A stretch of 64,000 bases of DNA from an uncultured Gammaproteobacteria bacterium (lineage in GTDB: Bacteria > Pseudomonadota > Gammaproteobacteria > HK1): positions 62,001 to 126,000 of the forward strand of contig CAMYJH010000022.1 in assembly GCA_947258715.1 (NCBI GenBank), written 5' to 3'. Under the pieces are notes generated by a model. That model did not search any database and was not told the origin of the DNA. It was given only the letters and a program-made list of their open reading frames with translations. Numbering within the stretch: position 1 is the stretch's first letter; each line of letters begins with the position of its first letter. Positions 7,937 to 15,122 of this stretch are shown here, in pieces. The position numbers were made by a program, and so were the translations under genes.

Positions 7937-9108
7937 ATCAATTCCCTCATTCCCCGGTCGATACCTTCCAGCGTCAGCGGAAACATCCTCTCCTCCATCA
8001 GCCGCCGGGTGAGCTGAATCGACTGGGTGTAATCCCACCGCGGAACGGGTTCAGGGTTGAGCCACACCGCCTTGGGAAAGGCAGCGAGCAGGCGCTTGAG
8101 CCAGACGTGTCCCGGCTCCTCGTTCCAGTGCTCGACGCTTCCGCCTGCAACCATGATCTCGTAGGGGCTCATGGCGGCATCGCCGACGAACACCAGCTTG
8201 TGATCGCGATTGAAGGTGTGGATCACCTCAAGCAATGAAATTCGCTCGCTGTGCCGTCGGCGGTTGTCTTTCCATACCGATTCGTAAACGAAGTTGTGGA
8301 AGTAGAAGTACTCTAGGTGCTTGAATTCCGTGTGCACCGCCGAGAACAGCTCCTCGCAGATGCGCACGTGGTCTTCCATGGAGCCGCCCACATCAAGGAA
8401 CAAAAGCACCTTAACGCTGTTGTGCCGTTCCGGTACCATGCGCAGGTCCAGCAAGCCTGCATTTCGCGCGGTGGAACGGATGGTATCGTCCAGATCCAGC
8501 TCCTCTGCCGCGCCCTCTCGGGCGAATTCACGCAAACGTCGCAGGGCGATTTTGATGTTGCGGGTGCCGAGCTGAACCTTATCGTCTAAGTTACGGAACT
8601 CGCGCTGGTCCCAGACCTTGACCGCGCGTCGGTGGCGGGACTCCTTCTGACCGATGCGCACCCCCTCGGGATTGTAGCCGTAGGCGCCGAAGGGCGAGGT
8701 GCCTCCGGTGCCGATCCACTTGCTCCCGCCTTGGTGCCGGCCCTGCTGCTCTTCGAGGCGCTTGCGCAGGGTCTCCATCAGCTTCTCCCAGCCGCCCATG
8801 GCCTCGATCTGACGCTTCTCTTCCTCCGTCAGCCGAACCTCTGCCTGACGCTTCAGCCATTCGTCCGGCACCTTTCCGGCAATCTCGGCGAACACCGCCT
8901 CAACGCCCTCGAAATGCGCGCCAAAAATCAGATCGAAGCGATCGAAGTGGCGCTCGTCCTTGACCAATGTGGCCCGGGACAGGTAGTAGAAATCATCAAT
9001 GCTGTAGCCCGCCACCCGCGCATTCAGTCCCTCCATCAGGGTGAGGTATTCGGTGATCGAGACCGGGATGCCGGTTTTGCGGAGGAGAAGAAAAAAATTG
9101 ATGAGCAT
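7933..9108 (-). CDS. VWA-domain CoxE-like protein
   Basis: Protein of 391 residues of the CoxE-like/VWA family that works with MoxR-type AAA ATPases, usually in maturation or activation of enzyme complexes. The C-terminal half holds the von Willebrand A domain with MIDAS motif DVGGS after VLLFL. The basic, charged N-terminal half (about 1-200) starts MLINFFLLLRKTGIPVS, the usual opening for this family, so the ATG at 9108 is preferred to an in-frame TTG at 9129. The gene lies 157 bp downstream of the MoxR gene on the same strand. The stop codon (7933-7935) falls inside the last heptamer of a tandem repeat, so the final residues may have been altered by repeat growth. The target complex is unknown. 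Confidence 0.85.
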   Translation of the reverse strand: MLINFFLLLRKTGIPVSITEYLTLMEGLNARVAGYSIDDFYYLSRATLVKDERHFDRFDLIFGAHFEGVEAVFAEIAGKVPDEWLKRQAEVRLTEEEKRQIEAMGGWEKLMETLRKRLEEQQGRHQGGSKWIGTGGTSPFGAYGYNPEGVRIGQKESRHRRAVKVWDQREFRNLDDKVQLGTRNIKIALRRLREFAREGAAEELDLDDTIRSTARNAGLLDLRMVPERHNSVKVLLFLDVGGSMEDHVRICEELFSAVHTEFKHLEYFYFHNFVYESVWKDNRRRHSERISLLEVIHTFNRDHKLVFVGDAAMSPYEIMVAGGSVEHWNEEPGHVWLKRLLAAFPKAVWLNPEPVPRWDYTQSIQLTRRLMEERMFPLTLEGIDRGMRELM

Positions 9109-9190
9109 TTGTCTAGCGATAGTCGCCAATAGGTCTTGCGAAACTGCCGCTTGAGGCCACAGTTTGTATCTCGGAGTAAGACCCTACACC

Positions 9191-9215
9191 GTCATTCCCG
9201 CCAACGCGGGAATCC
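9191..9215. repeat. dispersed ATTCCCGC palindrome, copy 1
   Basis: ATTCCCGC-CAAC-GCGGGAAT forms a perfect 8-bp stem in the gap between the MoxR and VWA genes. Three more copies occur at 60635-60672, 61065-61084 and 63928-63947, usually flanked by GTC on the left and CCAGT on the right. Confidence 0.85.
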
Positions 9216-9265
9216 GGTTAAACCAAGTAGTCTGGCCGCAGGCCGGACCTCATCCTTGACAGGAT

Positions 9266-10120
9266 TCAAGCGTTTTGCCGTCTGTTCAAAAACACCAGCC
9301 GCTCGAACAGGTGCACGTCCTGCTCGTTCTTGAGCAAGGCCCCGTAAAGAGGAGGAATGAGCTTGCGGTCGTCCTTGCTTCGGAGTACCTCCGGTGGAAT
9401 GTCCTCGGCCACCAGCAGCTTGATCCAGTCGAGCAGTTCGGATGTGGACGGCTTCTTTTTGAGCCCGGGCACGTCCCGGATCTCAAAAAATACCTCCAGC
9501 GCCTCTTTCAGCAGCGACTTTTTCAATCCTGGATAGTGCACATCCACGATGCGCGTCATGGTCTCACGGTCGGGAAAGCGGATATAGTGAAAGAAACAGC
9601 GGCGCAGGAAGGCGTCCGGGAGTTCCTTCTCGTTGTTACTGGTGATGATGATGATCGGGCGCGTCTTCGCCCTGATCTTCTGGCTGGTTTCGTAAACGAA
9701 GAACTCCATGCGGTCGAGCTCTTGAAGAAGGTCATTAGGAAACTCGATGTCCGCTTTGTCGATTTCGTCGATCAGCAATACCGGCTGCCGCTCCGAGTCA
9801 AACGCTTCCCATAGCTTGCCCGGCTGAATGTAGTTGGCGATATCGTGGACGCGCTCGTCACCGAGCTGGGAATCCCGCAGTCGCGCCACGGCGTCGTACT
9901 CGTAAAGGCCCTGCTTCGCCTTGGTGGTGGACTTGATGTGCCATTCGATGAAGGGTCGGCTCAATGCGCCCGCGACTTCCTCGGCCAGCATAGTCTTGCC
10001 GGTACCAGGCTCGCCTTTGACCAGCAGCGGCCGACCCAGCGCTACAGCGGCATCGACCGCCGTCATCAGCTCATCCGTCGCCACATAGGTTTCAGTTCCC
10101 TTGAATCGGCCGTCAGTCAT
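9266..10120 (-). CDS. MoxR-family AAA+ ATPase
   Basis: Cytoplasmic MoxR-type chaperone ATPase of 284 residues. Walker A GEPGTGKT is at about 36-43, Walker B VLLIDEIDKAD about 110-120, and the sensor-like block IIIITSNNEKELPDAFLRR follows. The open frame extends to 10198, but GGAGA lies 7 nt before the ATG at 10120, giving MTDGRFKGTETYVA, which matches the family start. It forms a two-gene unit with the downstream VWA protein, a pairing widespread in bacteria (CoxD/CoxE, MoxR/VWA). No carbon-monoxide dehydrogenase genes are near, so the pair is an orphan with respect to its client. Confidence 0.9.
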   Translation of the reverse strand: MTDGRFKGTETYVATDELMTAVDAAVALGRPLLVKGEPGTGKTMLAEEVAGALSRPFIEWHIKSTTKAKQGLYEYDAVARLRDSQLGDERVHDIANYIQPGKLWEAFDSERQPVLLIDEIDKADIEFPNDLLQELDRMEFFVYETSQKIRAKTRPIIIITSNNEKELPDAFLRRCFFHYIRFPDRETMTRIVDVHYPGLKKSLLKEALEVFFEIRDVPGLKKKPSTSELLDWIKLLVAEDIPPEVLRSKDDRKLIPPLYGALLKNEQDVHLFERLVFLNRRQNA

Positions 10121-10237
10121 GTAAGATTCTCCGCAGGCAGTCATTGTTTTGTTGATGCTGAGGGACAATTGTAAGGCACTCGCTCTCCGGAAGGCCAAGC
10201 CTCAGGCCAAGGTATACAGAGACGACATTCACCAAGC

Positions 10238-11077
10238 ATGAGCGGCTACGAAGACTACACCCGTGTTTCCGACCTTTACGACGAAACCCGGAAACCCATC
10301 GGCGTCGAGATCATCCTCGGATGCTTGGCGAGCGGCTCGCGCCCTCTATCCGAGCTCGTGCTGCTGGATGCGGGTTGCGGCACCGGCAACTATTCGCGGG
10401 CGCTCGTCTCGCAGGTGGCCCGAATCGAGGCGGTAGACCTGAACCCCGGAATGCTCGCTAAGGCCCGGGCGAAGCTGCAGCCGGAAGCCTCGGCGGGTCG
10501 AATCGGGTTTCACCAGGCGCCCATCGGTGCCTTGCCTCTTAAAGGCGAGAGCGTCGACGGCGTGATGGTGAATCAGGTGTTGCACCATCTGAACGATGAC
10601 CCAGCGGCCGGATGGCCCCTCGTGCGTGAAGCTGTGGCGGAATTCGCGCGCGTGCTTCGTCCCGGTGGTGTTCTGATGGTCAACATCTGCTCCCAGCAAC
10701 AGATCACCCACGGCTGGTGGTATCTGCCCCTGATTCCCGAGGCGGCGGAAGAAATGCGCCGGCGTCACGTTCCCATCGACACCCTTCAAGGCGTCATCAA
10801 CGCGTGCAGGCTGAGCCACGCAGGCTGCTTCGTTCCCCTGGACGGCGTGATGCAGGGACAGTACTACTTCAACGGTCGCGGGCCGCTGGATGAGCGCTGG
10901 CGTGCCGGCGACTCCATCTGGGCGATGGTGGATGAAGATCGGCTGGAAACAGTCAAGGCGAAGATACGGGCGCTGGACGAGGCGGGGGCGCTGGAGGAAT
11001 TCGTGCGCGAGCACGACGGGCGACGCCGCCAAATCGGACAGTTCACCTTCGTTTGCGCGCGAAAGGTCGGGCAGTAG
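10238..11077 (+). CDS. class I SAM-dependent methyltransferase
   Basis: Cytoplasmic methyltransferase of 279 residues. Motif I LLDAGCGTGNYS (about 42-53) binds S-adenosylmethionine; the acidic motif II follows (IEAVDLNP), and VNQVLHHL plus RPGGVLMVN are the later Rossmann motifs of UbiE/BioC-like enzymes. The substrate is unknown. The gene starts 118 bp upstream-divergent from the MoxR gene and is followed after 52 bp by an HAD phosphatase on the same strand. Confidence 0.85.
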   Translation: MSGYEDYTRVSDLYDETRKPIGVEIILGCLASGSRPLSELVLLDAGCGTGNYSRALVSQVARIEAVDLNPGMLAKARAKLQPEASAGRIGFHQAPIGALPLKGESVDGVMVNQVLHHLNDDPAAGWPLVREAVAEFARVLRPGGVLMVNICSQQQITHGWWYLPLIPEAAEEMRRRHVPIDTLQGVINACRLSHAGCFVPLDGVMQGQYYFNGRGPLDERWRAGDSIWAMVDEDRLETVKAKIRALDEAGALEEFVREHDGRRRQIGQFTFVCARKVGQ

Positions 11078-11129
11078 ATCCGACATTAATGCAAAGCTAT
11101 TCGACGGCTCTCTGCTGGATGCGTGTCCG

Positions 11130-11837
11130 ATGAACATTAAGGGCGTGTTGTTCGACAAAGACGGTACGCTGATTGACTTTCACGCTACCTGGATGCCGGC
11201 ATATCGCCAGGCGGTGGTCATGGTGGCGCGCGAAGCCGGACGCCCAGGGATCGAAGACCGCCTGCTCGCTGTTGCCGGATACGACGCGGCTTCGGACAGT
11301 TGTCTTCCTACCTCGATACTGGCTTCGGGCACGACGCCGGAAATCGCCGCCCTCTGGTCTCGGGAGACCGGGATGGAAGAATCATGGCTCAAGAAAAAGC
11401 TGGAGCAAATGTTCAATTCCGACGCACCCGCATTTGCGACGCCGGTAAAGGATCTTCACGCGGTGCTCGGACGTCTTGAGTCTCGCGGCATGGCGCTTGG
11501 CGTGGCCACCATGGACAGCAGGGCTTCTGCCGCCGCGACGCTTTCCCATCTTGGCATCGATGGTCATTTCAGCTTCGTCTGTGGCTACGACAGTGGCCAC
11601 GGACAAAAACCCGGACGCGGCATGGTGGACGCCTTTTGCGCCCACGAGGGCCTGACTGCCGCCGAGGTGGTTCTGGTGGGCGACACCCCGCACGATCTCG
11701 ACATGGGCCGTGCGGCAGGGGTCGGCAAGGTCGTCGGGGTGCTTACCGGCAGCAGCACGGCTGAGCAGCTTGAATTCCGATGCGATGCGATCATTCCCGG
11801 TATCGCGCAGTTGGAGACACTGCTGGATCGATGGTAG
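11130..11837 (+). CDS. HAD-superfamily hydrolase, phosphoglycolate phosphatase-like
   Basis: Protein of 235 residues. DKDGTLIDF at residues 9-17 holds the nucleophile and acid aspartates; the second motif is in VATMDSR and the metal-binding aspartates in VGDTPHDLDMG. A helical cap lies between about 20 and 90, as in subfamily IA. The open frame begins upstream at 10890 inside the methyltransferase gene, but the protein clearly starts at the ATG at 11130. Substrate not predictable; a phosphoglycolate- or sugar-phosphate-type role is possible. Confidence 0.85.
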   Translation: MNIKGVLFDKDGTLIDFHATWMPAYRQAVVMVAREAGRPGIEDRLLAVAGYDAASDSCLPTSILASGTTPEIAALWSRETGMEESWLKKKLEQMFNSDAPAFATPVKDLHAVLGRLESRGMALGVATMDSRASAAATLSHLGIDGHFSFVCGYDSGHGQKPGRGMVDAFCAHEGLTAAEVVLVGDTPHDLDMGRAAGVGKVVGVLTGSSTAEQLEFRCDAIIPGIAQLETLLDRW

Positions 11838-11842
11838 AAGCT

Positions 11843-12138
11843 CTAGTGTCCCGTCCCGTAAATAGGTTGCGTATATCGGCGAGCTATCCGGGTCGTGTGG
11901 CAAGACGCGGGGAGGAGGAATAGCCGTAGCTATTGCGACGAGTCGCAACGCCGCGACACGGCGCGGGAGCCGGCGAGATACCTAAGGAAACTCTGAATTA
12001 TTCCATCCCTGGAATTTTCAGAGTCGGCAAGTGAAAACGCGGTTTCCACTTGCCTCACGAATCCAATGACTTACAGTCATCGGATTCGGCGGCGCATCAT
12101 CAGACCTTCCCTAAGTTATTTGCGGGACGGGACACTAG
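11843..12138. mobile_element. MITE-like element with near-perfect 22-bp terminal inverted repeats
   Basis: The ends CTAGTGTCCCGTCCCG (11843-) and CGGGACGGGACACTAG (-12138) are inverted repeats over 22 bp with one mismatch. The 296-bp element has no coding capacity. Its left part (11866-11981) carries more short inverted repeats, and its right part is interrupted by a separate triple-hairpin element at 11987-12110, flanked by CTAAG on both sides. The outer ends are themselves CTAG, so a target duplication cannot be told apart from the terminus. No cognate transposase is in the window. Confidence 0.75.
11987..12110 (+). repeat. triple-hairpin repeat element, copy 1 (nested in the MITE)
   Basis: Three successive hairpins: ACTCTGAA (11990-11997) with TTCAGAGT (12017-12024); CAAGTG (12028-12033) with CACTTG (12047-12052); CGAATCC (12058-12064) with GGATTCG (12082-12088). 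The whole is flanked by CTAAG on both sides (11982-11986 and 12111-12115). A closely similar copy in the opposite orientation is at 38837-38990. Compared with that copy, this one has lost about 27 bp near its right end. Confidence 0.85.
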
Positions 12139-12435
12139 GCTCGATCGAATAAAAAGCCAACTCCAATGCCGCTTCAGTCGGCATAAGTTTTCCCAGCTAG
12201 CGCCTCTCTTTCGCCCAAGCGCCACGGCTTCGGACAGCTAAGGCCTGCAGTCCGAAAGCGTAACAAATGTTTGCATTTCCCCGGGTCACATCCGACCTCC
12301 TTTCCCATAGCATGGAGACTCCCGCGCAACTGTTAGAGCCGCAGCTCGAACTCAAAAACAGTTCATCTTCGGCGGACGCGGAAAACCGATTGATGTCACT
12401 ACTAGGCGATGACGAATGAACGGGAGGAAACACCC
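12139..12435. other. intergenic leader before the repeat lipoprotein
   Basis: About 300 bp between the MITE and the lipoprotein start. Nothing recognisable apart from the strong GGGAGGAA ribosome-binding site at its end. A short open frame on the minus strand (12197-12433) has no family features and is not called. Confidence 0.5.
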
Positions 12436-13533
12436 ATGAGACTAACTGATCCCAAGATACTCGGTATATCCGTGTTTGCGCTTGGCATAAGCGGTTGCGC
12501 AGCTATGGATCCCGAAACTGATGTCTACCAGCTGCGATCGAAACTCGAGGCGGAGCAGTCGGAAAAAAGAGCTCTGCAGAGTTCCTACGACTCTTTGCAA
12601 AGCAAGCTTCAAACGCAGAGCGCCACTTTGGACCAGACGTCCACAGAACTGGAGCAAGCGAAAAAAGGCCAGCTTCTGCCGCCCAACGCCAAGGCCGGCG
12701 AGTGCTTTGCGCGAGTCTTCATTCCACCTCAGTATGAAACGACGACCAAAACTGTTTTACGCAGACCTTCGACGGAGCGGATCGAGGTTACGGAACCGCG
12801 CTATGAGCTCGCGGAAGAGCGAGTACTAGTGAAAGAAGCTTCGACAGAGATACGCGTAATCCCCGCCGTGTACGATTGGGTCGAGGAAAAGGTACTTGTG
12901 AGCGAAGCGTCGACGAAACTCGTGCCCGTAGCGGCCGTTTACCGGAACGTGGATGAGCGGGTAATGGTTCGTCCTGCTTATACCACCTGGAAGAAAGGCC
13001 GCGGTCCGATCGAAAAAATCGATGAGGCAACCGGTGAGATTATGTGCCTTGTCGACGTGCCAGCCGAATATAAGACCGTTACCAAGCAAGTGCTCGTGAC
13101 GCCTGCCAGCACCCGGGAGATTCAGGTCCCAGCAACGTATAAGAGCGTGAAGAAGCGAGTGCTTGTGAAGCCACCGCGGACCGAGACGGTGGAAATACCC
13201 GCTGAATACAGAACAGTGCGGGTCAGCAAGCTGGTCGAGCCGGCGAAGGAAATGCGGTCGCCCGTTAGCGAACAGTATGAAAACGTGACCGAAACTATGC
13301 TGGTTTCCGAGGGGCATATGGAGTGGCGCCCGATTCTTTGCGAAACAAATACAACACCGGACGTTGTCAGCCGTCTGCAACGCGCCCTCAACAGCGCTGG
13401 CCACAACCCTGGCCCCATCGACGGGGTTGTCGGACCGCGGACCATGAGCGCCGTGAGCAGATTTCAGGCCGCTAACGGTTTAGCCGAAGGTCGCCTGACC
13501 ATCGAAACGTTAAGAAAGCTCGGCGTGATGTAA
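12436..13533 (+). CDS. lipoprotein with eight Y-x-x-V/LV repeats and a peptidoglycan-binding domain
   Basis: Predicted envelope lipoprotein of 365 residues. GGGAGGAA lies 6 nt before the ATG at 12436, and the N-terminus ends in a lipobox (GISGC, Cys about 21). A short coiled coil (about 28-75, rich in Glu, Gln, Ser) follows. Then come eight tandem repeats of about 23-24 residues with consensus Y-x-x-V-x-x-x-V-L-V-x-x-A-S-T-x-x-x-x-V-P-A; the fourth has an insertion. The C-terminal 60 residues are a PG_binding_1 domain (LQRALNSAGHNPGPIDGVVG). The layout suggests a protein anchored in the outer membrane that reaches into the peptidoglycan. I do not recognise a named family for the repeats. It is followed by a strong hairpin and a thioredoxin-like gene. 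Confidence 0.8.
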   Translation: MRLTDPKILGISVFALGISGCAAMDPETDVYQLRSKLEAEQSEKRALQSSYDSLQSKLQTQSATLDQTSTELEQAKKGQLLPPNAKAGECFARVFIPPQYETTTKTVLRRPSTERIEVTEPRYELAEERVLVKEASTEIRVIPAVYDWVEEKVLVSEASTKLVPVAAVYRNVDERVMVRPAYTTWKKGRGPIEKIDEATGEIMCLVDVPAEYKTVTKQVLVTPASTREIQVPATYKSVKKRVLVKPPRTETVEIPAEYRTVRVSKLVEPAKEMRSPVSEQYENVTETMLVSEGHMEWRPILCETNTTPDVVSRLQRALNSAGHNPGPIDGVVGPRTMSAVSRFQAANGLAEGRLTIETLRKLGVM

Positions 13534-13545
13534 AGCTGAAGCCGC

Positions 13546-13580
13546 CGGCCGGTTGTGCGCCCAGGGCGCACAACCGGCCG
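13546..13580 (+). terminator. strong stem-loop after the repeat lipoprotein gene
   Basis: A perfect 16-bp stem (13546-13561 with 13565-13580, about CGGCCGGTTGTGCGC) with a 3-nt loop begins 13 nt after the stop codon. It is followed by an A-rich, not T-rich, stretch on the plus strand, so it may be a weak terminator or a 3' stabilising hairpin. Confidence 0.55.
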
Positions 13581-13672
13581 AGCGCAATAAGAAAAAAGAC
13601 CGTGTCATGATTTTGCTCTCATTCCGAAGCCGTCTTCCTTGCAGCGACACGGCGCCAATAAGGAAACACGCA

Positions 13673-14176
13673 ATGCGCCCACGAATGGCTCATTTCCTTC
13701 AAACGCTGAAGCTTAATGACGGGTTACCTGAGCGGACGAAGATCGCACCCACCGCGCTTCGGGACCTCAGCGGGAAGCCGACGACCCTCGACGACCATAT
13801 CGAGAAAGGTCGGTGGTCCCTGGTCGTGATTTGGGCCAGCCGCTGTCACGTCTGTGCGAGCGAGATCCCCAGGTACGGCGCATATTTCGCCTCCGCCCCC
13901 GAGCCCAGATTTTCTATTCTCGGAGTGGCGCTTGATGGCTACGCGCGCAAAAGCAGGATCGTTGGGACAATGACCCGATGGAACATGGGTTTTCCGAGCC
14001 TGGTGGCAGAGAGGTCGGCACTGCCGTCGAATTGCGGTGAGATGCGAAATGCATCCCCCTACGGTACTCCCACCTTCATGCTCTTTAATCCTTCTGGCCA
14101 ACTCAAGAAATTAAACGTTGGTCCCGTCTGGATCTCGGAACTTGAAGAATTTATCCGCAGCTACGGCCCTTCATAG
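13673..14176 (+). CDS. thioredoxin-like/redoxin protein with CHVC active site
   Basis: Protein of 167 residues with the thioredoxin-fold pattern of TlpA/redoxin proteins: WSLVVIWASRCHVCASEIP (active-site C-x-x-C is CHVC), a central FSILGVALDG strand and the cis-proline region YGTPTFMLFNPSG. The open frame extends to 13553, but that start lies inside a hairpin; AAGGAA before the ATG at 13673 fixes a shorter start. No clear signal peptide is visible, which is unusual for TlpA proteins and leaves location open (an upstream ATG at 13607 would add 22 residues but no good signal). It sits between an envelope lipoprotein and a secreted protease, so a role in envelope disulfide chemistry is plausible. 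Confidence 0.75.
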   Translation: MRPRMAHFLQTLKLNDGLPERTKIAPTALRDLSGKPTTLDDHIEKGRWSLVVIWASRCHVCASEIPRYGAYFASAPEPRFSILGVALDGYARKSRIVGTMTRWNMGFPSLVAERSALPSNCGEMRNASPYGTPTFMLFNPSGQLKKLNVGPVWISELEEFIRSYGPS

Positions 14177-14213
14177 GCCTGTCTTGGCCGGGATGCCCCA
14201 AGATTTACTGTTA

Positions 14214-14246
14214 CGCGGCCAGTTTAAATACTGGCTGCGCTTTTTT
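14214..14246 (+). terminator. rho-independent terminator after the thioredoxin-like gene
   Basis: Stem CGCGGCCAG (14214-14222) pairs with CTGGCTGCG (14231-14239) with one G-U pair, loop TTTAAATA, followed by C and six T residues (14241-14246). A textbook intrinsic terminator 38 nt after the stop codon. Confidence 0.88.
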
Positions 14247-14275
14247 GCCTAAGATCGTTCCCGTGCGCGCCGACG

Positions 14276-14320
14276 TAATGGTCTATACCTATAGGGGTGG
14301 AAATCACCAATGGACCATTA
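14276..14320 (+). promoter_or_regulatory. inverted repeat in the protease leader
   Basis: TAATGGTC (14276-14283) and GACCATTA (14313-14320) can pair around an inner GGTG/CACC hairpin, and the right arm abuts the AGGGGG ribosome-binding site of the protease. It may be an operator or an RNA hairpin affecting translation. Confidence 0.35.
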
Positions 14321-14330
14321 GGGGGCGCGT

Positions 14331-15098
14331 ATGCATCTGCTTAGACGGCTTCTCGTATTGCCGCTTTTTGCAGCCGGCATCGGGTTCCTTGGCCAGCTAA
14401 CCAGCGCAAATGAATTCCCAGACAGCGCCCAGCAAGCTTTTCTTGGAAACGATACAGTTCAGAGAAATACGCTTGCTGATATTGTCCAACTCGTAAAAAC
14501 GGAGACGGAGTTTGCCGACCGCAGTATCGAGTACAACATCGGCAGCGGTTTCGTCGTGGGCCGCTATCTAATAACCGTATATCACAATCTTCTGGCAAGC
14601 CGTTCTCGGTTCATTCGTCAAACCGTATCTGTTGACGGTGTTGCGCTAAGTCCAATTTTTGTCGATGCAAATCAAGATATCGCGGTGTTTGAGCTGCGTG
14701 GAGTGCTTTGCCAGCGTTACTGTAATGAGCTGAGGGTTGCCGCCGAGCCCACGTTGGAGCGTGGGCGCCCGGTGTACTGGGTGCGTAAGGTTGAGGCGAA
14801 GTGGGAGCTCAAGGAAGGCACGATTCTGAATCTAGCGGTGTTCGACCGAATGCAATCCGGTAACCAGCCCGGGAGCCCCTTCAGATGCTCTGATAATCTG
14901 GTGGTGGAGGTCGACGAGCCCTTCGTCCCGGGAAGTTCCGGCGCTCCCGTCGTGGATGCGCTGACGGGCCAAATCATCGGGGTCATCCAGGGCAGCTTCG
15001 AGTCTAACAATGAGCGAACCGGGTTTTTCAAACCCATTCATTGCGTCGGATTTCGGCAGGCCTTGTATGCGCCACGTAATTCGAGCTCGCCCGGCTAA
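14331..15098 (+). CDS. secreted trypsin-like serine protease
   Basis: Exported protein of 255 residues. Signal peptide about 1-26 (hydrophobic LVLPLFAAGIGFLG, ending SAN). The S1 (chymotrypsin/HtrA fold) triad can be traced: His in LITVYHNL (about 84), Asp in DANQDIAVFEL (about 112) and Ser in PGSSGAPV (about 205). The Ser motif is G-S-S-G-A-P rather than the usual G-[DN]-S-G-G-P. Two Cys pairs (CQRYC, and FRCSD with IHCVG) could form disulfides, fitting the nearby thioredoxin-like gene. No PDZ domain. AGGGGG precedes the ATG. It is separated from the upstream gene by a terminator and converges with the histidine kinase gene. Confidence 0.8.
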   Translation: MHLLRRLLVLPLFAAGIGFLGQLTSANEFPDSAQQAFLGNDTVQRNTLADIVQLVKTETEFADRSIEYNIGSGFVVGRYLITVYHNLLASRSRFIRQTVSVDGVALSPIFVDANQDIAVFELRGVLCQRYCNELRVAAEPTLERGRPVYWVRKVEAKWELKEGTILNLAVFDRMQSGNQPGSPFRCSDNLVVEVDEPFVPGSSGAPVVDALTGQIIGVIQGSFESNNERTGFFKPIHCVGFRQALYAPRNSSSPG

Positions 15099-15122
15099 GC
15101 GCCGATCCCGATTTTTAGCGCG

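Noticed and set aside
12050-12241. Short frame over the MITE right end, with a similar peptide at 38703-38924
   Set aside because: The shared peptide comes from the triple-hairpin repeat itself and lacks a ribosome-binding site; it is a repeat artefact.
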